Assembly (NCBI GenBank): GCA_023159155.1
Contig: JAJNNX010000030.1
Location: 186,001 to 250,000 of the forward strand
DNA from: Ustulina deusta
Lineage: Eukaryota > Ascomycota > Sordariomycetes > Xylariales > Xylariaceae
Reading direction: 5' to 3'
DNA: 64,000 bases
Below are positions 55,447 through 64,000 of the stretch, piece after piece; within the stretch, counting starts at the first letter, position 1; every line of letters starts with the position of its first letter. The notes beneath the pieces are model-generated. The model worked only from the letters and a program-made list of their open reading frames with translations, made no database searches and was not told the origin of the DNA. The translations under genes were made by a program, and so were the position numbers.

Positions 55447-55476
55447 TTCTTCTTCTTCTTCTTCTTCTTCTTCTTC
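55447..55476. repeat. (TTC)n microsatellite
   Basis: About nine to ten TTC units just upstream (on the minus strand) of the methyltransferase start. Confidence 0.8.
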
Positions 55477-56255
55477 CTCTCCTATAGCTGGTGCGTGGTC
55501 TTCGCGCAGCTTGTAGAGGAAAAAGGGGTATTAAGCGGATTAGGAATTACAGAAAAGGGTAATTTCACATTTACGAGCGGACATTACACAGAGAAAAGAC
55601 GTCCGACACCGTCTCGTCTTTTTACATGTAGCTGGATCCCTGAAGCGGCGCGGTTGCTTGTCGTTGGCGGATTCTCCAGACTTACATGTAAGCCTTGGCT
55701 TCTCTGCTTGCGACGCTCAACTCCGTTACTGAACTCCACTCAACGCCGTCGCTCAACTCCGCAATGCTACTTCTTTTTTTTTAAGGTCCAGTTTCAAACG
55801 TCAAAAGGCGTTGGTTTGCACAACGTCGCAGTAAGATCCTAATATCGCCACCTTCACGGAACGGCAGGTTTATAGCATCTCTCGCGGTTCTTTTTGCAGC
55901 CCGAACTTGACTTTTCTAGGAGGGCGCGGTAAGAAGTACCGCAAACACCCAATTAAACCTGAATGGCCACTATTGAACCAAGATACCTCTTTACGTAGTT
56001 AACATTAAAACCCAACCGTTTCAGGGGCTGTTTCCGACCGTCTTAGGTAAATAATGCCCGAATGTAGCTCAGTCGTCTGCAAGCCCCAAGTAAAAGTGGC
56101 GAGCGCGCGAACCCTAATTTGTCGTGCGCTACAACAGTGGTAAAACCTACATATGTTAAGTACCAGGTAGCTTAAATACCTACCTAATCTACTTAGAACC
56201 GCCGACACCTCTATCATCCTAGCCCGTGACTACTCAGTAGAAGGTTGGAGCTGAA
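55477..56255. other. Intergenic region
   Basis: No gene supported. Contains a short CTCAACTCCG repeat series near 55707-55765. Open frames here are unremarkable. Confidence 0.35.
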
Positions 56256-57713
56256 TTAAAGCGGCACATCCACCATGCCCAAAACGTCCTCAACCACATC
56301 CTCGGGCTGCACGTCCTCGAGCAACACCTTGACGGCTGCCAGATCGCTTCCCCACTGCATGCTCCGCTCACGCTCCGCCGACACAATCACGATGCGATGC
56401 GCATAGATCTTGCGAGTTGCGAGCTGCACCAGCTCCGGGGTTACGAAGTCGAGGCCGTGGAGCGCCGCCAACGAGCGGACCAGCATGCGGAAATGCGTCG
56501 TCGCGGCCGGCGAGACGCTGCCGGGCGCTACGGCCCGGTGGAGGCGGAGGAAGGCGATGATGTTCATCTGGTAGCGCTGGACTTCAATGTCGACATGGAT
56601 TTGGAGGCTAAGAGTCGAAAGCGCAGATATATCTGTTTCGGTGAAGAGCTGGTTGCGTCCCATACTAGTAGTACCATTATTATTGCCGTGGTTGTTATCT
56701 GTTGTCTGGGAGCTGCCTTGGTTTTGTATCGCCCAGTCTATTGTTGATATATGCTGCCCTAGACCTGGACTTGCGGCTATGGTTGGTGTTGGAATCGGCG
56801 TCAATGGAGTCTTGGAACTTCGTGTCCGACGGACAACACTTGCCGAACTCGCCTGGCTGGCTGTATCGTCATCGCGGTCTTCCCCGTTTCCAACCACATT
56901 GTCAACGTCCCCTATATTGTCGTTGACACCAGGATATTTCTCATCCTTCTCGTCTTCCTCTTCTTCCATGTGCACGAATCCATCCTCAGGGTCTTGCCAA
57001 TGCGAAATGTAGAAGTGGTCGTTCAGATGCTTCGTCAGACGGGCCTGGCCAGCGCTCTCAGACCCTAAGACGGCGATGAGCAGGAATTGCTTAGGACACG
57101 GGTATACGGCCGTTCGCGTGAATATCCGCCGCGTGCGCATTAGCTCCAGGAATTGTATTTGCAGGGATTTTGACGCGGCGTCTAGATTTCGGGCAAGTAT
57201 GATGTTGGCGATCTGTTGCTGTTGTGTGGCAGTTGATGGTAAAGATACCTTGGATGGTGAGACTACAGTCGCGCTCGGGGAACGAGAGGAGGGCGGCCGT
57301 AGAGACCCATGTTGATGCTGCTGTAAATGTGCATGTACATGTGCATGCGAATGTGCCCCCCAACTACCGCTGCCACTACCATGATGCGCACCGAGATGCT
57401 CCGATCCGCGAGCGTGTAGAGGTGAGGGCGTGCGAGGGAAAGGAGTTGGCTTTGACTGCGACTGCGGCTGCGGCTGCGGGAGCTGGATTGCGGCGACAAG
57501 GTCGTCGAGCGTTGTTTCAGGAGTGCAATCCACGATAGCAGAACCCAAGCCGAACGTGCGCAAGGCGACGAGCTGGAGCTCTACGGTCAGGTCGTTGAGA
57601 TACTCTGCGTTGGTGCTAATGATGCAGTGCTCGCGACTGATGAGGCAGAGCAGCGCTGCTAAATCTATGTCACCCAGCTCCCGGACCTTGTGCACAAGAT
57701 CCTCATCCGCCAT
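56256..57713 (-). CDS. Magnesium-chelatase-related (AAA-lid type) fungal protein
   Basis: Single exon, 485 residues. The N-terminus (MADEDLVHKVRELGDIDLAALLCLISREHCIIST, residues about 1-75) and the C-terminal helical part (ATTHFRMLVRSLAALHGLDFVTPELVQLATRKIYAHRI) resemble fungal proteins annotated as magnesium-chelatase subunit. Only the AAA-lid-like parts are recognisable. I see no intact P-loop or Walker B, so ATPase activity is doubtful. The middle is low complexity: His/Ser/Pro-rich with a Gln-His run (about 80-150) and an acidic Asn/Asp region (about 245-345). Fungi have no chlorophyll synthesis; the role is unknown. Confidence 0.62.
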   Translation of the reverse strand: MADEDLVHKVRELGDIDLAALLCLISREHCIISTNAEYLNDLTVELQLVALRTFGLGSAIVDCTPETTLDDLVAAIQLPQPQPQSQSKPTPFPRTPSPLHARGSEHLGAHHGSGSGSWGAHSHAHVHAHLQQHQHGSLRPPSSRSPSATVVSPSKVSLPSTATQQQQIANIILARNLDAASKSLQIQFLELMRTRRIFTRTAVYPCPKQFLLIAVLGSESAGQARLTKHLNDHFYISHWQDPEDGFVHMEEEEDEKDEKYPGVNDNIGDVDNVVGNGEDRDDDTASQASSASVVRRTRSSKTPLTPIPTPTIAASPGLGQHISTIDWAIQNQGSSQTTDNNHGNNNGTTSMGRNQLFTETDISALSTLSLQIHVDIEVQRYQMNIIAFLRLHRAVAPGSVSPAATTHFRMLVRSLAALHGLDFVTPELVQLATRKIYAHRIVIVSAERERSMQWGSDLAAVKVLLEDVQPEDVVEDVLGMVDVPL

Positions 57714-58208
57714 CTCGTCTATTAGTATGCATTGAAGAGCCCATTAGATCACATTGTTGTTGTCGTTGTCGTTGTTCTCGTTGGGTTCATTCGTCGGCAC
57801 TTATATGTAGTAAGGGTGGTCAGAAATTGAAGCTAAACAGCAGTGGAAATTTGGCCCTGGCTAAGTTATTGCCTATTACGGAGTACCTACAGGGCATCTA
57901 CCTATCTACCTAGGTACTATTAAGCACTGTACCTTAGCTCTACCCGGGTAGGAGGTTACCTACATCCTAGATACTGTAACCCAGTCACAGGCATCAAGAC
58001 TGGCTTCGGTTTCCACCATGCCATTGATTGCTGAGTTTACGAATGCTATTTTACATAAATTTACTTCGTTACGATTTTGCTCTCGGACACCATCGTGTTC
58101 AAGCGTTCCAATCCTGTTCACCACCTTGTCGACTACCACTGCTCTCATAGTCAGTGGAATTGAAATGGAATCATGCAGAGCACTGCAAATATGAAATAAG
58201 GTTACAAC
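57714..58208. other. Intergenic region
   Basis: About 500 bp. A 62-codon minus-strand frame (57960-58148) was considered as a 3' exon of the neighbouring gene and rejected. CCTACCTAGGTAC-type runs at 57880-57960. Confidence 0.35.
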
Positions 58209-58862
58209 TTACACCCCTGACCAGAACTTCTTGTCAACCTTATCTCGCGGGGCCGACTCGGCCCTGTCGTGCTTCTTCTCGAACTCCTGGTTATGTCTTT
58301 CGACTTCCCGCTTCTGTTCATCTGTTAAACCAGACTTCACAGCGTTGGCAGACTGGTTCAGGATCTTGGGCTGCGGCGCGTCTTTGCCTTGTGGTCCCTT
58401 GAGAGCCTCGCCTCCATATGCCGTCCCGTTAGATGGTTCTCCACCTGCATTCCCACTGTTGGGAATCTGACCTGCGGTTGGACTACCGCCGGTCTCGATC
58501 GCTACTTTCGACCTGGAACCGCCCGACTGCGCGCTGGCTTGCTCTTCGGGCGATTCTCCGCCAGACGCCGCTTCCTTCATATTACCGGAAAAGGTACTCT
58601 TCGTGGAGGCATTTGCAGTATCCTTTCCGACCTCTGGGGGCGCGGGCCCCGGGTGCTCTAAGGATTCCTGGGCTTTGGTTGCCGCAGGTTGTTTCTCTGG
58701 TTGCTCTGCTACGGGATCTCCCCTGCCATCTCCATAGCCTTGGTGTGCGCGAAGAGGGGGGGCTGTAATGAAGGTATGTTGTTGATTGTGTAGAGCTCGT
58801 ATGCGAGCAGTAACCCGTAGGGCTTTCATAGAGTTGGTGAGGCGAATTCCCACCATGGTCAT
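58209..58862 (-). CDS. Conserved hypothetical protein, probable mitochondrial targeting
   Basis: Single exon, 217 residues. The N-terminal about 40 residues are basic, hydroxylated and lack acidic residues (MTMVGIRLTNSMKALRVTAR; internal Met at 58829 possible), typical of a mitochondrial presequence. The middle is disordered, rich in Ala, Gly, Ser and Pro. The C-terminus (EQKREVERHNQEFEKKHDRA, then DKVDKKFWSG) resembles a short conserved tail of ascomycete mitochondrial proteins of unknown function. The possible donor GTAAGT directly at the stop was examined, but the only nearby acceptor would make a 30-nt intron. Confidence 0.6.
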   Translation of the reverse strand: MTMVGIRLTNSMKALRVTARIRALHNQQHTFITAPPLRAHQGYGDGRGDPVAEQPEKQPAATKAQESLEHPGPAPPEVGKDTANASTKSTFSGNMKEAASGGESPEEQASAQSGGSRSKVAIETGGSPTAGQIPNSGNAGGEPSNGTAYGGEALKGPQGKDAPQPKILNQSANAVKSGLTDEQKREVERHNQEFEKKHDRAESAPRDKVDKKFWSGV

Positions 58863-59768
58863 GAATTAAAATGCTTGATGCTGTATCCCTTTTTCGATAA
58901 AGGGTCAACACCACTTGGGAATGATGATTTTCTCGTTCTTCACTTCAATTACGGCTGTTTTATAAAAGTTCTACGACAAAGCAGACAAGTCGATGTTCGA
59001 TCAAGCCGAGAAACAATTTATACAACGTCATGATATCAGATCGTAATTCAAGACGTGATGTCATCATCATGACGCGACTGATGTTCAAAAGGACGGAGCT
59101 TGGTACCGAATCTATTGGTATGTGCCTCATACCACCTCGATACCAGGTGCACATGTAGATTAGGTACGTTCGCGCCGATGTACTGCCCTGTGTGAATGTG
59201 CATTCTTAAATGCCAATTGCAGTTTGTGTTACATGTACAGCTTAATGATGCAAGGTTGGACCAGTGGTGGTTTTGGGCTCAAGATGCCGGTGGGTAAGTT
59301 GAGAACCTTCTTATAGGTACCTACCCAGGTAGCTAGTGGTACACTACCTGCAGTACACAGGTGCCTAGAGGAGGCGAGCTTTATCGCAGAAGGGTGCGGG
59401 GCGTTTGTGGCTTTATAGGGGTGTTACTGGGTCACCTGGCGTACCCAGCCACTGATTAACGGGTCGTGTGCCGCAATTGCTGAAGAGGAGTACCTCTAGG
59501 TAGTAATGGGAAGGGTACCCTGTGTCTCAGTTATCTGCAGGTCCGACTGCTGTTGCTTCTTGACCACCTGGGCAGTCTCCTAGCAAACAACAGCCTCTAA
59601 CCATCCATTCCCTACCTAAAATTTACGCAAGTCTGTCCATTCGCGCGTCTCACGAACGTAGATAAACGATTGCAACCGCCATTATACCGACAGAAGTCGT
59701 CAGCCTCGACAAGACTCACCGAACAACCGTGACAATACAGCTAAGCTTCCGGGCTTGACGACTTCAAC
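58863..59768. promoter_or_regulatory. Divergent promoter region (hypothetical / YPT7)
   Basis: 0.9 kb between divergent starts, with several TAGGTACCTACC-like runs (59310-59360). No gene seen. Confidence 0.4.
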
Positions 59769-60802
59769 ATGGCGTCGAGGAAGAAGGTGCTTCTGAAGGT
59801 AGACGGCGTCTCCCGCTCTCGAATTGCGCCTTTGGCTATACATGTCTAACATATCTCGTTCAAACAGGTTATTATCCTCGGCGACAGCGGTGTCGGTAAG
59901 ACGAGCTTGATGAACCAATATGTACGTCACCGACACAATCACCAGCACGGCCTCCAAAGACGTGAAGACGACCTTCGAGTTTACAAATGGCAAGGGGCTA
60001 ATACGTCCTTGGATACTAGGTCAACAAGAAGTTCAGCGCGAGTTACAAGGCTACTATTGGTGCCGATTTCTTAACCCGAGAGGTTCTGGTGGACGATAGG
60101 CAAGTCACAATGCAGGTATGGCATGACATTCTCGCGCGGCTAGTATCGAGTAGGATGATTGATGCATGGTAGCTCTGGGACACAGCCGGTCAAGAACGTT
60201 TTCAATCTCTCGGCGTCGCGTTCTATCGCGGTGCCGACTGCTGCGTGTTGGTGTTCGACGTCAACAATTCCAAGAGTTTCGATGCGCTAGATAGCTGGAG
60301 AGATGAATTCTTAATCCAGGCCTCGCCGCGGGACCCCGAGAACTTCCCTTTTGTAAGTGGACGAGGGACGGGCAATTCCAAGCTTTGAGTATCTGTGCTG
60401 ATCTTGATGCTAGGTGGTTCTCGGCAACAAGATTGACGTGGAGGAGAGTAAGCGAGTAGTGAGTCACTCCTCTTTCCTGATTCCTTCGATATCAGCGCTT
60501 TATATTGATAATTTTGATCCATAGATCTCAAGCAAGCGGGCAGCTACTTTCTGCCACTCCAAGGGCGATATCCCGTATTTCGAGACAAGTGCCAAAGAAG
60601 CCATCAACGTCGAGCAAGCATTTGAGGGTGAGTTTTTGTTCATTGTCTATGAATCTCAGCTACTCCAACACAGTCTAACATGGGCTACATAGTTATCGCG
60701 CGAAATGCACTTGCTCAGGAAGAATCCGAAGAGTTTAGTGGAGACTTCCAGGACCCTATCAATATCCATATTGAGAACGATCGTGATGGTTGCGCTTGCT
60801 GA
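59769..60802 (+). CDS. YPT7: Rab7-type GTPase Ypt7
   Basis: Small GTPase of late endosomes and vacuoles; recruits the HOPS tether for vacuole fusion and late endocytic and autophagic traffic. Seven exons (59769-59798, 59868-59921, 60020-60115, 60173-60352, 60414-60458, 60525-60627, 60693-60802) give 205 residues, the family length. G-boxes are all intact: [10 protein letters not shown], the switch I effector region [33 protein letters not shown] and ETSAKEA. The C-terminus CAC is a CXC double-geranylgeranylation motif. Introns fall after almost every motif, with canonical borders. Confidence 0.96.
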
Positions 60803-61749
60803 GTGGGGGAGACACGCCCGCGACCCGCCCAGATCCTTCACGATACCATCATCATTTACCAACTAATATCCAGCCCACAAAAAGGAATAACAAATCCTTG
60901 CGTGTGGTGCCTCCGTACCTTTCATCCATACTATATCTGTCTAGTGCACCCTGTTGGCATCGAGCCTACTAGAGGCTTTAGCCGTCTAGGATCAGTTGGC
61001 AACGTGGAACAGTATCTAGCGGTTTATCATCACTCCGAGAGAATGTGTATAGAGAAGGTGGAATTCATGGTTGACATGCCTCGTTGACTGAAGGATATAT
61101 CTTCAATCAACCTTGGTATCTAACCTAAAGATTACCCTAAGCTCCCATTATGGTTAGACGCTGTTTTGATATATTGCGACGGAATTCGTTTCTTTGGAAT
61201 TTGTTGTGCTATTCTTGAATCGATGCGATTGTGAAACAAGTCAAAGTACCCAATAGGTATGAGTCAGGTAGATAAATAAGGGTCTTAGGAGTTAGTATGT
61301 TTCTACAACTGGCGCAATGAACCTGTAGATGATGATGCGGTTCGAACGGCACATTGTGTTAGGTTACGACAGGTACCTACACTACAAGAGGCAGCGTACC
61401 AACCTAGCGTAGGTACAGGTAGGTACGATAGTGTAGGTGGGCTAGGGAGTAGCATTACTGCAGTTACACGCAGATAGACAATTGGCTGTGGCTTTTGGGG
61501 CCTGCACTCGTCAGCGTCCAAACCTGTAAATACAACGCGACAACCTGTTGTTGATCTGTTTGCTTCAAGCGACCCCAGCGTTTGCGTTTACCACGCCTAC
61601 AGATTTCACATTTCGCCCGAAGACTTAATAGCCCATCCTCGTAAATTTCTCTTTGTCCTCAAGTCAATGATTTCGTCTGGTGCCTTCGACATTTCCTACC
61701 GATCCTGCACTCATCCGACCTGAGTAAGGCCCGTCGATCTGTTGCCGGG
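60803..61749. other. Intergenic region
   Basis: 3' region of YPT7 and promoter of the transporter gene. No gene recognised; TAGGTACAGGTAGGTACG-type runs near 61410-61430. Confidence 0.35.
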
Positions 61750-63240
61750 ATGGCGTCTTCGGGGTCACTGGTGATAGACGGCGATACGACACAAAGAGAT
61801 GGTGATAGGATGAGAAGCCGGTCATCCGTAACGCTCTCGGTCAATGACCACCTCCCATCCCCTCTCCGGCCTGGCGAGAGTTCGATCGGTGCGGGACGGA
61901 CATTTGGTGTTTGGCACCTTGCGCGGAGGACGCTTGGAATCAGTCTGCTTCTAGTCACCGTTTTTCTTTGGACGACATCGAATTTCCTCGCCAGCGTGAG
62001 TACTTGGATATCAAATGGACGCCTCCGCCAAAAGTGACGTGACTGACATAGTACCAGTACATCTTCTCCGACCGTAGTTACAATAAGCCGTTCTTTGTTG
62101 TGTACATCAATTCGTCCATTTTTGCGATCTCGATGATACCAGCTTCCATCAAATACATAATACAAAATGGTGGATTTAGACATGTGAAGAATCAAGCATT
62201 ACAGGCTTGGAGGGGACGCACGCAGGAAATGGGCAGGTTTAAGGCTCCTGCGGAAAATGGTGATTCCGCGCTAGAAGAACGGTTGCTAGTCAACGAGGAA
62301 GAGTGTCTCGAAGCACATGGTATCCCGAACCCCGTTGAACAGCTATCCTTCCTCGAGACAGCGAGATTCAGTCTCGAATTTGCCATGATATGGTTCTGGG
62401 GCAATTATTTCGCGTCTGCCTGTTTGGAATACACGAGCGTTGGGAGTGTTACCATTCTAACGTCGACCAGTAGCGTCTGGACGCTGATATTTTGCGCCAT
62501 AATGAAAACCGACGCCTTCTCAGTCCGGAAGCTTGTCGGTGTATTGGCCTCGCTGTCAGGTGTGATCCTTATATCGTTGGTGGACCTTTCCGGCGACGGA
62601 AATGATGACGGCCGAGGCAATTTCCCCCACAAGACGCAAGCACAAATCGCGATTGGCGACGGAATGGCGTTTTTGAGCGCCATCATCTACGGTGTCTACG
62701 TGGTCGTGATGAAGGTTAGGATAGGGAACGAAGACCGTGTCAATATGCCCTTATTTTTCGGGTTTGTCGGCATGTTCAATGTCTTACTCCTATGGCCGTT
62801 ATTCCCCATTTTACATTATACGGGGATTGAACATGTGAGTCGCTTTCCTGGATAGACGGACGAATTGTGAGATTAACTAAATTGCAGTTCGAATTACCTC
62901 CCAGCGGTAAAATCTGGGCTATCGTTCTGGTATGTTTCCTGCGATAATGTATCACTTCTTCAAACTAACGGCTCTGTAGTCCAACTCACTATTTTCCTTT
63001 ATCAGCGATATATCTTGGGCATACGCTATGCTCCTGACAACTCCGCTCGTTGTTACCGTGGGCTTGTCATTAAACATCCCGCTGTCCTTGATTGGAGAGA
63101 TGATTCAGTATCAGCAATACTCGAGCTTCGTGTATTGGGTTGGTGCTGTGATAGTAGTGATCTCGTTCTTGTTCATTAACCACGAAAGCCACGAACATGA
63201 TGGACATGCTAAAATCGTGGAACCAGAAAGCGAGTCATGA
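61750..63240 (+). CDS. DMT-superfamily transporter (SLC35F / Thi74-like)
   Basis: Multi-pass membrane protein of the drug/metabolite transporter superfamily; relatives include yeast YML018C and Thi74 and animal SLC35F5. Four phase-0 exons (61750-61995, 62058-62834, 62888-62929, 62980-63240) give 441 residues. A disordered N-terminal 50 residues precedes about ten helices (for example LGISLLLVTVFLWTTSNFLA, FFVVYINSSIFAISMIPASI, LVGVLASLSGVILISLVDLS, FVYWVGAVIVVISFLFINHE). The conserved EYTSVGSVTILTSTSSVWTL block typifies the SLC35F-like subgroup. An intracellular loop separates helices 2 and 3. A vacuolar membrane location is suggested by relatives; the substrate is unknown. Confidence 0.85.
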
Positions 63241-64000
63241 TGAATGTGATGCTAGGACTGTGTTGGTCGAAAAGAAAAAAACGCCATGCTGGATATATAA
63301 TTGTATGGGATATGTAAGGCAGTTATGGCGAATGTGCACAGAGAACGGGATTAATACTGTTAGACTAGTATAGAAAGTATACGAGAAATATACATATACG
63401 GTTATTGGACTGAAGTGCAAGGCTGTCAGTCTTAACTAATGAGTTATCAGCGCCGGGTACCTCTACCTTGATGAAGAGTTGAAGCAGAAACTTGGTTGTC
63501 TTGTTGCACTTCTGCCTCCAGAATTCCTACCCCTGTTTTAAGCGGTCTGGCGTTGTTCTTAACCCAGAGCCCAGTAAGACCAGATTTGTCGTCTTCAACT
63601 TCATGTGGGCTAGGGCAAGTACACTAGTCACAATATAGGCAACGCCGAGCTTGCTCCTATCCCGGAAAATCCGAATGCCATCGCCGTATAGATCACAAGA
63701 ACGTTGACAATGCGAGACATGGAGAATTACCGAACATATGGTTGTTGTCGTACTTGGTTGGAAGTCTATGTGGCTCACGCATGAGGTCATTGTGAATGCA
63801 GATTACCAATCTTTTCAAAACCACGCTCTCCATAATCACCCGGCTCTAGGCTTCCGCAACCCCATCGGCATGCATGATGATGAAAGGAAAGTAAGATATC
63901 GCGATGCGATGAGCTAACAGTTGGCTCTGCTACAACTTATCAAGCTTACCAACCAGCCCAAAGGTCGTCATGCAGGTGCACCCAATCGCTCATCTACGTT
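63241..64000. other. 3' flank of the window
   Basis: No supportable gene; the minus-strand frame 63527-63790 has no recognisable content. Confidence 0.35.

Noticed and set aside
57960..58148. Minus-strand 62-codon frame as a 3' exon of the mitochondrial-type gene
   Set aside because: It would need a 30-nt intron, and its sequence has no resemblance to the family tail, which already ends at FWSG.

Overview
This is nuclear DNA of a filamentous ascomycete, most likely a Sordariomycete. The genes are intron-rich with short introns (about 50-160 nt; GTAAGT/GTGAGT donors, CTAAC/CTGAC-type branch sites). The protein set is fungal: a SCAP sterol sensor, Spb1, Ebp2, Cdt2, Gda1, Ypt7 and an STAND/NACHT-ankyrin protein. 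Intergenic DNA is rich in short CCTA/TAGG-type runs (TAGGTACCTA). Order or genus cannot be fixed from sequence reading alone.

Layout: 1.8-2.9 kb small secreted protein; 4.6-6.5 kb NAD kinase (-); 7.5-8.2 kb cyanase; 8.6-9.2 kb two tRNA-like Pol III-type elements; 9.5-10.0 kb Hce2-like secreted protein (-); 10.7-11.75 kb DUF6601-like membrane protein (-); 12.6-19.2 kb a 1,945-residue esterase-NACHT-ankyrin protein; 19.7-24.5 kb convergent ribosome-biogenesis pair EBP2 (+) / SPB1 (-); 25.2-27.4 kb CDT2; 28.8-29.8 kb divergent 14-3-3-like gene (-); a 4.9 kb gap without a supportable gene; 34.7-38.2 kb SCAP (-); a 2.9 kb gap; 41.1-42.6 kb JMJD7-type hydroxylase; 42.9-44.8 kb kinesin (-); 45.8-47.5 kb PPPDE-thioredoxin-PUL protein; 48.0-48.5 kb broken GFA/CENP-V gene; 50.6 kb possible one-helix membrane peptide; 51.9-53.8 kb GDA1; 54.8-55.4 kb decayed methyltransferase (-); 56.3-57.7 kb magnesium-chelatase-related protein (-); 58.2-58.9 kb mitochondrial-type hypothetical protein (-); 59.8-60.8 kb YPT7; 61.75-63.2 kb drug/metabolite-type transporter.

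Most genes are housekeeping: nucleolar rRNA processing (EBP2, SPB1), replication licensing control (CDT2), sterol homeostasis (SCAP), Golgi and vacuole function (GDA1, YPT7), NADP supply (NAD kinase) and cyanate detoxification (cyanase). Accessory or rapidly evolving material is concentrated at 8.6-19 kb and 48-56 kb.

The most notable observation is a family of introner-like elements. An intron of 140 nt in the NACHT-ankyrin gene and an intron of 147 nt in the decayed methyltransferase gene, 38 kb away on the other strand, are about 90% identical over their whole length. They carry terminal inverted repeats around GGAGTC/GACTCC and each ends exactly at splice sites. Four further introns (three in the same NACHT gene, one in the JMJD7 gene) share the GTGAGTWA start, the TTACTGAC-type 3' end and a TG at the start of the downstream exon. 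They look like older members of the same family.
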